The notes below the pieces were generated by a model that saw nothing but the letters and a program-made list of their open reading frames with translations, had not been told where the DNA came from and did no database searches. From Chloroflexota bacterium (GTDB lineage: Bacteria; Chloroflexota; Anaerolineae; DTPP01), in contig JAAYZY010000443.1 in the NCBI GenBank assembly GCA_012514615.1, forward strand, positions 1 through 5,326: a stretch of DNA of 5,326 nt. The letters are read 5' to 3'. This document shows, piece by piece, positions 1-5,326 of this stretch. The position numbers and the translations under genes were made by a program. Within the stretch, counting starts at the first letter, position 1; the number at the start of each line of letters is the position of its first letter.

Positions 1-32
1 AACAGTCCCTTCACCACTACGGTCTCTTCCAT
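1..32 (-). CDS. Start of the next act-operon gene, probably ActD (partial, cut by window edge)
   Basis: Only the first codons are present, reading MEETVVVKGL before the window ends. The preferred ATG at 32 has a GGGAGG ribosome binding site (42..47) nine bases upstream. Two further in-frame ATGs exist at 41 and 56; the one at 56 is preceded by GAGG eight bases away and would add eight residues (MDSGRMGS), so the start is not settled. The gene follows actC in the same direction with a gap of 16 to 40 nt and so belongs to the operon. In ACIII operons the gene after actC is usually actD, a small membrane protein of the DUF3341 family. The identity is inferred from gene order, because ten residues carry no domain information. 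Confidence 0.55.
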   Translation of the reverse strand, partial: MEETVVVKGL

Positions 33-72
33 TGACCCCATCCTCCCACTGTCCATGGCGCTGCCCTCAGGC

Positions 73-1500
73 TCACTCTAGCTCGGCCACCGAGGGGATC
101 TTGGCTTTGCCTACCTGCCGCACCGTGTGGGCCAGCTGCCCCTCGCGCACCTCCCAGACCGGGATCATGGGGAAGAGCCGCGAGATCAGGGCGTAGAGGC
201 ACAGAAACAGCGCCCCCGACCCGATGAGCATGAACAGCTCGGCCCAGGAGGGGGTGTAAGCGCCCCAGTTGAACGGCAAGCGGTTCCGCCGCAGGAAGCC
301 GGTGACGATGATGTACCGTTCCAGGTACATGCCGATGCTGATGCCCACGCAAACCAAGAAGAGGAAGACCGGCGAGCGCCGCACCCTCTTGCTCCACAGC
401 GTGAGCCAGGGGATGGCGATGTTGAACAGGACCATGGCGTACCAGAACGGCGTCATCTGCCCGCGCAGCTGGATGTTGATGATCTCGTGGCCGATGGCGT
501 CGCCGCCGTACCATTCCACGTGGTAGTCCGAGAAGAAGAAGTAGACCCAGACGAAAGAGAAGACGAAGAGCAGCTTGGCCAGCGACTCGAAATGCTCTTG
601 GCGCACGAAGTAGTGGAGCTTCATGTTATAGCGCACCAGGAAGAGGATGCAGATCACCGCCGACAGGCCGGAGTAGATGGCCCCGACGATGAAGTAGGCC
701 CCGAAGATGGAGCTGCGCCAGCCGATGACCTTGGTCATGGCCAGATCCCACGAGACGATGGTGTGCACCGAGAACATGATGGGGATGATGGCGAAGGCGA
801 AGATGCGGATGGCCGTCTGCAGGTTGTGCCATTCTCGCTCGGTGCCCCGCCAGCCGAAGGACAAGGTGCGGTAGAGCCGTTGCCGCCAGCCGGTGGAACG
901 GTCTCGGGCCATGGCCAGGTCGGGGATCAGGGGCATGAAGACATACAGTGTGCTGCCCACCAGGTACGAGAGGATGGCCAACTCGTCCCACAAGAAGGGA
1001 GAGTGAAAGTTGGGCCACAGCCCTCGCTGGTTGGGGTAGGGCACGATCCAGTAGGCCCGCCAGACGCGCCCGATATCCATGCCCAGGAAGGCCACGGCGA
1101 TGATCAGCGAGACGGAGGTCATGATCTCGGCAGCGCGGGTGATGGGGCGGCGGAACTCGGCCTTGAAGACGCGTAGGATGGCGGAGACGAAGGTGCCGGA
1201 ATGACTGATGCCGATCCAGAAGATGAAGCTGGCGATGAAGATGCCCCAGTAGACGGGCCGGCCCAGGCCGGTGACGCCCATGCCCCAGCGGATCATGTAG
1301 AGCCAGGACCCCAAGAAGCCGGCCACGGCCACCGCCCCCAGCAAGCCCACCACCAGCCAATAGGTCTTGCCGGTGCGGTGCATGGAGTCCATGACCATGC
1401 GGTTCATCTCCTCTTGCGGCCGGGGGTCCAGCAAGAGGTGTTGACGACGGTCCTCTTCTTCAGCGTGCGCCAGTGGCCGGGAGAGCGTGTCAGCCGACAT
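73..1500 (-). CDS. actC: ActC, NrfD/PsrC-type quinol-binding membrane subunit of Alternative Complex III
   Basis: This 475-residue integral membrane protein would hold the quinol site of ACIII and pass electrons to the iron-sulfur subunit; ActC is also proposed to take part in proton translocation. Hydrophobicity suggests ten membrane helices, at about residues 46-71, 84-100, 127-147, 167-192, 231-250, 266-290, 307-324, 352-371, 377-400 and 420-444. This matches the long ten-helix ActC/ActF form of the NrfD family rather than the eight-helix NrfD. Polar residues of the kind implicated in quinol or proton chemistry lie in or beside helices: H100 in ISHSGT, D142, D172 in SPFLWDELA, H246 and D252 in SVHTIVSWD. 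The ATG at 1500 has GAGG (1509..1512) eight bases upstream. Its first 11 nt overlap the end of actB2, which implies translational coupling. The paralogue ActF is less likely, because the position directly after the iron-sulfur gene is typical of actC. Confidence 0.93.
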   Translation of the reverse strand: MSADTLSRPLAHAEEEDRRQHLLLDPRPQEEMNRMVMDSMHRTGKTYWLVVGLLGAVAVAGFLGSWLYMIRWGMGVTGLGRPVYWGIFIASFIFWIGISHSGTFVSAILRVFKAEFRRPITRAAEIMTSVSLIIAVAFLGMDIGRVWRAYWIVPYPNQRGLWPNFHSPFLWDELAILSYLVGSTLYVFMPLIPDLAMARDRSTGWRQRLYRTLSFGWRGTEREWHNLQTAIRIFAFAIIPIMFSVHTIVSWDLAMTKVIGWRSSIFGAYFIVGAIYSGLSAVICILFLVRYNMKLHYFVRQEHFESLAKLLFVFSFVWVYFFFSDYHVEWYGGDAIGHEIINIQLRGQMTPFWYAMVLFNIAIPWLTLWSKRVRRSPVFLFLVCVGISIGMYLERYIIVTGFLRRNRLPFNWGAYTPSWAELFMLIGSGALFLCLYALISRLFPMIPVWEVREGQLAHTVRQVGKAKIPSVAELE

Positions 1501-2200
1501 AGGAATCGCCTCGCTTGAGATAGGCTATGGAGGGCTGGGTGCCCATTTCTTCCAGCAGGACGAAGGCGCGGTTGGAGCGCTCCAGCTTGGAGACGCGGCT
1601 GTCGGGGTCGTTCAGGTCGCCAAAGACCAGGGCGTCGGTAGGGCAGGTCTGCACGCAGGCGGGGGTCACGTCGCCGTCGGCCAGGGGCACGCCCTTGGCC
1701 CGGGCCTCCTGCCGCGCCCGGTGGATGCGCTGCAGGCAGAAAGAGCACTTCTCCATGATGCCGCGGGTGCGCACGGTGACATCGGGGTTGAGTTGCTGGT
1801 GCAGCGGGTCGGGGAAGGGTGGGTTGAACCAGTTGAACGAGCGTACGTTGTAGGGGCAGTTGACGGCGCAGTAGCGGGTGCCCACGCAGCGGTTGTAGAC
1901 CTGGATGTTGACTCCGTCTTCCTGGCTGTGCACCGTGGCGTAGAAGGGGCAGACCGGCTCGCACGGCGCCTTCTGGCAGTGCTGGCAGAGCAGCGGCAGG
2001 AAGCGCGCATGCAGATGGGGCGTCTCGCCGGACCAGTGCCGCTCGATGCGGATCCAATGCATGGCGCGGCCCATGAGCACCTGCTCCACACCCACCGCCG
2101 GCACGTTGTTCTCGGCGTGGCAGGCCACCACGCAAGCCTGGCAGCCGGTGCACAAGTCCAGGTCGATGACCATGCCCCAATGGTGCTTGTCTGTTGCCAT
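1490..2200 (-). CDS. actB2: ActB2, iron-sulfur subunit of Alternative Complex III (separate gene)
   Basis: This 236-residue protein corresponds to the C-terminal ferredoxin-like half of ActB and would carry electrons from quinol at ActC toward the ActA hemes. Four cysteine groups are visible: C17-C20-C23-C27, C72-C75-C80-C84, C105-C111-C115 and C152-C155-C182-C186. In the third, the position expected for a second cysteine is T108 (RCVGTRYC). That leaves three ligands and fits the [3Fe-4S] cluster known in ActB, beside three [4Fe-4S] clusters. The segments ACVVACHAENNVP and GRAMHWIRIER are characteristic of ActB. The chosen ATG at 2200 begins MATDKHHWGM and has GGAGG (2205..2209) four bases upstream. 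The frame stays open far upstream into actB1, but that stretch is low-complexity and not protein-like. No signal peptide is present, so export is probably by association with Tat-exported ActB1. The family usually has this domain fused to ActB1. Confidence 0.93.
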   Translation of the reverse strand: MATDKHHWGMVIDLDLCTGCQACVVACHAENNVPAVGVEQVLMGRAMHWIRIERHWSGETPHLHARFLPLLCQHCQKAPCEPVCPFYATVHSQEDGVNIQVYNRCVGTRYCAVNCPYNVRSFNWFNPPFPDPLHQQLNPDVTVRTRGIMEKCSFCLQRIHRARQEARAKGVPLADGDVTPACVQTCPTDALVFGDLNDPDSRVSKLERSNRAFVLLEEMGTQPSIAYLKRGDSYVG

Positions 2201-2244
2201 GACGCCTCCGAGTCTGCCCCTGAGTCGTTCCGTGGTGGTGGGGC

Positions 2245-4404
2245 CTAGGGCTCCGAGCCGCTCTGCATGTAGTTCACCCCTTCCGGGCTCTCCAGTCGCG
2301 GCAGCGGCCGGCGGCGGCCGGTCGGCTCCAGGCGCACGGCGGCGCCCCAGGCCAGATGCCCGCCCTGGCCCACCTGCGGGGCCAGCAGCCGCGCCGGGTT
2401 GGCCCCGTGCCCCTTGGCGTAGCGTCCGTAGCCTTGGTGGCCTTGCCCCAGCGGCATGGCCGCCACCCCTTCGGCCAGGCCCGGGAAGCGGTAGACCACC
2501 GCTTCCACCTCCCCAGCCGGCGAGCAGACCCGCACGATGTCGTTGTCTTGCAGGCCGAGCCGGTCGGCCGTGTGGGGGTGGACTTCCACCCAGGTCTCCC
2601 AGGCTACCGTGGTCATGGGGTCGGGCGTTTCTTGCAGCCAAGGCTTGTTGGCCCCTCGCCCGTCAAACAGGGTGGTGGACGGGTAGAGGAGCAGGCTGAG
2701 CGGGTAGTCGGGCGATGCCGAGGCCAGGGCCAGCGGCGGCGCGGGCGCGGCGGTCAGGGGCGTGGGGCTCTCGGGCTGGGGCTGCTCGGCCCACCAGCCG
2801 CCCTGTCGGCGGAAGCCGCTCCAGATGCCTGCGCCCAGGGCAGCTAGCTGCTCTTGCAGGAAGGCCACCTCGTTGGGCCAGGGCAGCGCCTGCTTGACCT
2901 CGCCGCCCAGGGCGTCGGCCAGAGCCAGCAGCACGTCGGCGGTGGACCGGGTGTCGTAGAGCGGGCGGGTGACCGGCTGCAAGGCGCTTACTGTGGGCCG
3001 GTCGGCCAGGAGCGGCACGTGGTAGCCCCAGCTTTCCAGGTTGGTATGGTCTGGCAGCAGCAGGTCGGCCTGGGCTGCCGTCTCGTCTACGGCCGAGTTG
3101 AACGAGACGACGTAGGGTACCTGAGCCAAAGCCTCCGCCAGCTCGGGGTAGGGCAGCTCGAAGACCGGGTTCAATCCGTGGATGAAGAGCACCTGCACCT
3201 GGCCGGTCTGGATGCATCCCACCAGTTCCTGTACCTGGGCGAAGGGGGAAGGCAGAAGCGCCCGGAAGCCGGCTACCCCGGGGCTTGGCGTCCGATAGAC
3301 GCCGCCCGGTTGCCCAACGCGCCCCAGCAGCACGTTCAGGGACAGCACCGCGTCCAGGGCGGCAGGGGCCGCGCCCTCTCTGCCGAGGGCCGCGCCGGGG
3401 AGGATCACCGCCTGGGGCCAGCGGGCCAGGATGGCAGCCAGCCGTTCCAGCTCCGCCACCGCGACCCCGCTGGCCGCGGCCGCGGCCGGCACGTCTGCCT
3501 CGGCGAACCAAGAGGCCAAGGCGCTGCCTGCGCCCACTCCCTGGGCCGCCAGCAGCTTGCCCAGGGCTCGGGCCACCAGCGCCTCGCTGCCTGGCTGCAG
3601 CGGCACCCACTCGTCGGCGCAGGCCGCCGTGGCCGAAAGGCGCGGTTCGAACTGCACCAGGTAGCCGCGCTTGCCCAGGTCTCGCCGGCGCATGGCGCTG
3701 TAGGCCCGGCTGTAGTGGAGGGGGGAGAGCCATGTCTCCAAGAAGTTGGCCCCGAAGGAGAAGACCACGTCGGCTTGCGCCAGATCGAACAGCGGCAAGG
3801 CTGGGCTGCCCAGGCGGGCCTGGCTGGCCTCGGAGAGGAGCCGCCAGCCCACCATCTCATCGCCCAGGGTGAAGTGCAGCGGCGGCGGCGCGCCCAGGGC
3901 GGCCAAGAAACGCTGCGCCAGCAGTTCCAGGTGGGTGGGCAGGTTGCCGCCCAAGAACGCCACGCCCTCGGGAGCGGCCCCGGTCAGGCGGGTGGTCACT
4001 TCTTGCAGCGCCGCTTCCCAGGGCAGCGGCTGGAACTGCAGCGAGCCGCGCCCCCCAACCTGGCCCACGGCATGGCGCAAGCGGTCGGGGTCGTACAGCT
4101 CTTGCAGCACGGCCTGGCCGCGGGCGCACAGCTTGCCGCGGTTCACTGGGTGCAGAGGGTTGCCTTCCACCTTGCGCACCCGGCCGTCGCTGAGGCGCGC
4201 CAGCAGGCCGCAGCCGGCCGCGCACTGGCGACAGGCGCTGGCATACCAGACGTTCTCGCCGGGCAGGCCTTCTTCCGGGGGGCGGACGTACGATTCCAGG
4301 TATTCGGTGCGCTGCAGGTTCACGGTGCAGCCGCTGACCACCGTGGCGGTGGCGGCCAGGGCGCCGAGCTTCAGGAAGCGGCGGCGGGAGACACGGTTTG
4401 GCAT
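2245..4404 (-). CDS. actB1: ActB1, Tat-exported molybdopterin-oxidoreductase-like subunit of Alternative Complex III
   Basis: This 719-residue protein corresponds to the N-terminal half of ActB, a relic of the molybdopterin oxidoreductase family that in characterised ACIII holds no molybdenum. It starts with a Tat signal (SRRRFLKLG, residues 6-14) followed by a lipobox-like VSGC ending at C26, so it is probably a membrane-anchored exported lipoprotein. A complete C58-x2-C61-x3-C65-x27-C93 motif follows, as in catalytic members with an N-terminal [4Fe-4S] cluster; this is unusual for ActB. There is no cysteine between 94 and 261, so no cysteine or selenocysteine molybdenum ligand. ActB-like segments include FEPRLSATAACADEW (253-266), FIHGLNPVFELP (407-418), DETAAQADLLLPDHTNLESWG (440-460, one residue short of canonical spacing not assessed) and a C-terminal molydopterin-binding-like domain with MPLGQGHQGYGRYAKGHGAN (650-669). 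The ATG at 4404 has GAGGG (4410..4414) five bases upstream and lies 11 nt after actA. Confidence 0.92.
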   Translation of the reverse strand: MPNRVSRRRFLKLGALAATATVVSGCTVNLQRTEYLESYVRPPEEGLPGENVWYASACRQCAAGCGLLARLSDGRVRKVEGNPLHPVNRGKLCARGQAVLQELYDPDRLRHAVGQVGGRGSLQFQPLPWEAALQEVTTRLTGAAPEGVAFLGGNLPTHLELLAQRFLAALGAPPPLHFTLGDEMVGWRLLSEASQARLGSPALPLFDLAQADVVFSFGANFLETWLSPLHYSRAYSAMRRRDLGKRGYLVQFEPRLSATAACADEWVPLQPGSEALVARALGKLLAAQGVGAGSALASWFAEADVPAAAAASGVAVAELERLAAILARWPQAVILPGAALGREGAAPAALDAVLSLNVLLGRVGQPGGVYRTPSPGVAGFRALLPSPFAQVQELVGCIQTGQVQVLFIHGLNPVFELPYPELAEALAQVPYVVSFNSAVDETAAQADLLLPDHTNLESWGYHVPLLADRPTVSALQPVTRPLYDTRSTADVLLALADALGGEVKQALPWPNEVAFLQEQLAALGAGIWSGFRRQGGWWAEQPQPESPTPLTAAPAPPLALASASPDYPLSLLLYPSTTLFDGRGANKPWLQETPDPMTTVAWETWVEVHPHTADRLGLQDNDIVRVCSPAGEVEAVVYRFPGLAEGVAAMPLGQGHQGYGRYAKGHGANPARLLAPQVGQGGHLAWGAAVRLEPTGRRRPLPRLESPEGVNYMQSGSEP

Positions 4405-4415
4405 GGCGGCCCTCG

Positions 4416-4970
4416 CTACTTGTGGCAGGTGGCGCAGCTCTCCAGACGTACCACCTTCTCTGGCGCTTGCTGGCGGTGACAGCTCAGGCAGAAGCCCATG
4501 TTCACCCGAAAGGCCGGCTTGGGCGTCACCGCCTGGCTCACTGCGCCGTGGCACCTTTCGCAGGCCACGCCGGCCACGATGTGCGGCCGGTGGTTGAACT
4601 GCACGTAGTCTGGCTGGTCGAAGTGCCGCACCCAGCGTAGGGGGGTCTCGGTTTCCCAAGCCGCGGTGAGCCGGGCGATGTCGATTCTGCCTTGCTCGCT
4701 GCGCGGGGCCACGCTGGTGTGGCAGCCCATGCACTTCTGGGTGGAGGGGATGCCTGCCACAGCCCCGTTGAGCACGCCAGGGTGGCAGAAGACGCAGGGC
4801 GCGCCGGCGGCAACGTGCTTCTGGTGATTGAAGGTCAGGAGCTCCTGGGCCGCGACCTTCTGGTCTCGGTACAGGAAGGCCAAGGCCACCAGCGCCAACA
4901 GGGCCATGGCGAGGACGATGGCCAAGGGGGCGCGCAGACTGGGGAACGAGGGCGTCCGGCTCTCAGTCAT
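4416..4970 (-). CDS. actA: ActA, membrane-anchored pentaheme cytochrome c of Alternative Complex III
   Basis: This 184-residue protein has one N-terminal membrane helix (about residues 13-34) and a soluble domain that should face outside the cytoplasm. Five CXXCH heme c motifs are present: CVFCH (59-63), CMGCH (80-84), CERCH (137-141), CLSCH (161-165) and CATCH (179-183), the last one residue before the end. Five hemes is the number known for ActA. Two FNHxxH motifs (FNHQKH 47-52, FNHRPH 125-130) resemble those supplying distal histidine ligands in multiheme cytochromes. Its role is to receive electrons from the ActB clusters and pass them on to ActE or another periplasmic carrier. I chose the ATG at 4970 (MTESRTPS) because AGAGGAG lies 11 nt upstream and the helix then follows a short N-terminus. 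An in-frame ATG at 5000 adds ten residues but has a weak ribosome binding site. This is the first structural gene of the operon. Confidence 0.93.
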   Translation of the reverse strand: MTESRTPSFPSLRAPLAIVLAMALLALVALAFLYRDQKVAAQELLTFNHQKHVAAGAPCVFCHPGVLNGAVAGIPSTQKCMGCHTSVAPRSEQGRIDIARLTAAWETETPLRWVRHFDQPDYVQFNHRPHIVAGVACERCHGAVSQAVTPKPAFRVNMGFCLSCHRQQAPEKVVRLESCATCHK

Positions 4971-4981
4971 CTCGGCAGTGG

Positions 4982-4988
4982 CTCCTCT
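4982..4988 (-). promoter_or_regulatory. Ribosome binding site of actA
   Basis: AGAGGAG on the minus strand is the strongest Shine-Dalgarno-like match near the candidate actA starts. It is 11 nt from the ATG at 4970, slightly long but usable, and it lies inside the coding stretch that would apply if the ATG at 5000 were used. It therefore decides the start in favour of 4970. It also overlaps the stop codon (4987..4989) of the short leader frame. Confidence 0.6.
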
Positions 4989-5109
4989 AGGTTTGCGCAT
5001 TGCCACCGCAACAGGCGCCGCGGGTTGCCAGCTCAACGTTGAGGCCCATCTGCTGCACGCTGCCCTTTGGCGGGGAAGCCTGCACGACAGGGAGGTATGC
5101 GATTCTCAT
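4987..5109 (-). CDS. Possible 40-codon leader ORF before actA
   Basis: An intact frame starts with ATG at 5109, about 10 nt downstream of the predicted act transcription start, and ends with TAG at 4987..4989. It would encode 40 residues beginning MRIAYLPVVQASPPKG and ending VELATRGACCGGNAQT. I recognise no family. It has no membrane segment, and the only notable feature is a Cys-Cys pair near the end. No good ribosome binding site precedes it, so it would need near-leaderless initiation or use of the internal ATG at 5049. Its stop overlaps the actA ribosome binding site, an arrangement that would allow coupling or attenuation. In GC-rich DNA an open frame of this length is not surprising, so it may be chance. 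Confidence 0.25.
   Translation of the reverse strand: MRIAYLPVVQASPPKGSVQQMGLNVELATRGACCGGNAQT
5032..5043. repeat. 12-bp perfect palindrome CTCAACGTTGAG
   Basis: The sequence is a perfect inverted repeat with no spacer, so it cannot form an RNA hairpin easily but could be a dimer-binding DNA site. It lies about 80 bp downstream of the predicted act transcription start. The symmetry does not extend beyond six bases per arm. Confidence 0.3.
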
Positions 5110-5122
5110 CACCGGCTGCACG
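5053..5122. repeat. Three direct copies of CTGCACG in the act leader
   Basis: CTGCACG (CGTGCAG on the transcribed strand) occurs at 5053..5059, 5080..5086 and 5116..5122, with starts 27 and 36 bp apart. The copy nearest the promoter covers the predicted transcription start. This would suit repressor or regulator half-sites, but the copies share little beyond seven bases. The two inner copies also fall in the same frame of the short leader ORF, where both encode Val-Gln. Confidence 0.4.
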
Positions 5123-5125
5123 TAC

Positions 5126-5154
5126 ATTATACCTACCCAGCCCAGCTTTGTCAA
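5126..5154 (-). promoter_or_regulatory. Consensus sigma70-type promoter of the act operon
   Basis: On the minus strand TTGACA (5149..5154) is followed after exactly 17 nt by TATAAT (5126..5131), matching the housekeeping consensus at all twelve positions with optimal spacing. Transcription should start near 5117-5119, giving a leader of about 150 nt before the actA ATG at 4970. No other gene lies between, so this is the likely main promoter of the whole operon. A perfect consensus suggests strong expression, possibly held in check by a repressor or by the leader. Confidence 0.88.
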
Positions 5155-5204
5155 CAGCAAGCCTCGCGGCCAAGGGAGCGCCCCTGACTAGCGCCATGGT
5201 TTCG

Positions 5205-5233
5205 TTGACAGGCCTGGCGGCTTGTGCTACACT
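5205..5233 (+). promoter_or_regulatory. Divergent sigma70-type promoter
   Basis: On the plus strand TTGACA (5205..5210) is followed after 17 nt by TACACT (5228..5233), four of six matches to TATAAT. TGC directly before it gives an extended -10 (TGn). Transcription should start near 5240 and run off the right edge. Fifty bases separate its -35 from the -35 of the act promoter, so one bound regulator could affect both. Confidence 0.7.
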
Positions 5234-5301
5234 TGCCCGGGCCGGTGATGGCGCCCTGCCTGTGGGCGGTGCTGGGCACATGAGGAAGGGGAAGCTGGGC
5301 C

Positions 5302-5326
5302 ATGACGCGCTCGCGCACAGAACTGA
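5302..5326 (+). CDS. Possible start of a divergent gene (partial, cut by window edge)
   Basis: ATG at 5302 opens a frame reading MTRSRTEL to the window end. AGGGG (5287..5291) lies ten bases upstream and the plus-strand promoter about 70 bases upstream. An alternative ATG at 5280, in another frame, has a weaker ribosome binding site, and an ATG at 5196 in that same frame lies upstream of the promoter. Eight residues cannot identify a family. A regulator of the act operon would be a natural guess from the divergent layout, but nothing in the residues proves it. Confidence 0.35.

Noticed and set aside
127..1176. Plus-strand open frame of 349 codons opposite actC
   Set aside because: The product is rich in charged and small residues with no fold-like pattern, and it lies antisense to a clear ten-helix membrane protein. 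It is a shadow of GC-rich coding DNA.
1490..2641. A 383-residue version of the actB2 product starting far upstream
   Set aside because: The extra N-terminal part is low-complexity and overlaps actB1. The ATG at 2200 has GGAGG just upstream and begins where ActB2 homology begins.
2854..4479. Plus-strand open frame of 541 codons opposite actB1
   Set aside because: It has a compositionally odd product with no recognisable motif, entirely antisense to actB1 and the end of actA.
4405..4734. N-terminal extension of actB1 across actA
   Set aside because: It lies in a different frame under the heme motifs of actA. The Tat signal starts exactly at the ATG at 4404, which has its own ribosome binding site.
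73..4970. Polysulfide/tetrathionate reductase or Nrf-type operon instead of ACIII
   Set aside because: The pentaheme ActA, the ten-helix ActC, the Cys-to-Thr [3Fe-4S] site, the ActB-specific segments and the absence of a Cys/SeCys molybdenum ligand all favour ACIII.
4971..5036. Longer actA product starting at TTG 5036 or ATG 5000
   Set aside because: Neither has a good ribosome binding site, and the actA Shine-Dalgarno at 4982..4988 points to the ATG at 4970. The ATG at 5000 remains possible.
4971..5119. Cobalamin or molybdenum-cofactor riboswitch in the act leader
   Set aside because: A GCCACTG string near the actA ribosome binding site resembles part of a B12 element, but the other conserved boxes and long stems are absent. 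Only weak 4-5 bp hairpins (for example TTGCG/CGCAA at 4993..5011) can be drawn.
5033..5281. Minus-strand open frame of 82 codons across the divergent promoters
   Set aside because: It overlaps both promoters and has a Pro/Ala/Arg-rich, unstructured product and no ribosome binding site.
1..5326. CRISPR, tRNA, rRNA, insertion sequence or defence genes
   Set aside because: I found no spaced repeat array, no tRNA-like cloverleaf, and no transposase or terminal inverted repeats. The operon is compact respiratory coding DNA.

Overview
The window is GC-rich bacterial DNA carrying the front part of an operon for Alternative Complex III (ACIII, the Act quinol:cytochrome c / cupredoxin oxidoreductase that replaces the bc1 complex in many bacteria). 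All substantial genes lie on the minus strand and read right to left: actA (pentaheme cytochrome c), actB1 (Tat-exported, molybdopterin-oxidoreductase-like), actB2 (four-cluster ferredoxin-like), actC (ten-helix NrfD/PsrC-type membrane protein), and the first codons of a further gene, probably actD, cut by the left edge. The genes are tightly packed: gaps of 11 and 44 nt, an 11-nt overlap, then a gap of 16 to 40 nt. They are almost certainly co-transcribed.

The right-hand 350 bases form a divergent control region. A perfect consensus sigma70-type promoter (TTGACA, 17 nt, TATAAT) drives the act operon leftward. About 50 bp away, a good promoter (TTGACA, 17 nt, TACACT with an extended -10) points rightward to a gene of which only a possible first eight codons are inside the window. 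The act transcript has a leader of about 150 nt before the preferred actA start. It contains three copies of a 7-mer, a 12-bp palindrome and an intact 40-codon open frame whose stop codon overlaps the actA ribosome binding site.

How the genes work together (family knowledge): ActC binds quinol in the membrane. Electrons pass to the iron-sulfur clusters of the B2 module and the hemes of ActA, and then to a monoheme cytochrome or directly to an oxygen reductase. ActC and its paralogue ActF are thought to couple this to proton movement. ActD, ActE and ActF are expected to the left of this window.

Two features distinguish the operon from the best-known ACIII examples. The usually fused ActB is encoded as two genes in different frames. 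The ActB1 part also keeps a complete four-cysteine N-terminal [4Fe-4S] motif, which textbook ActB has lost, while no cysteine is available as a molybdenum ligand. Otherwise this is a recognisable respiratory operon rather than an unknown system. The split ActB, the gene order, the GC content and the Tat-lipoprotein signal would fit Chloroflexota or a similar thermophilic or environmental lineage, but the sequence alone does not fix the taxon.
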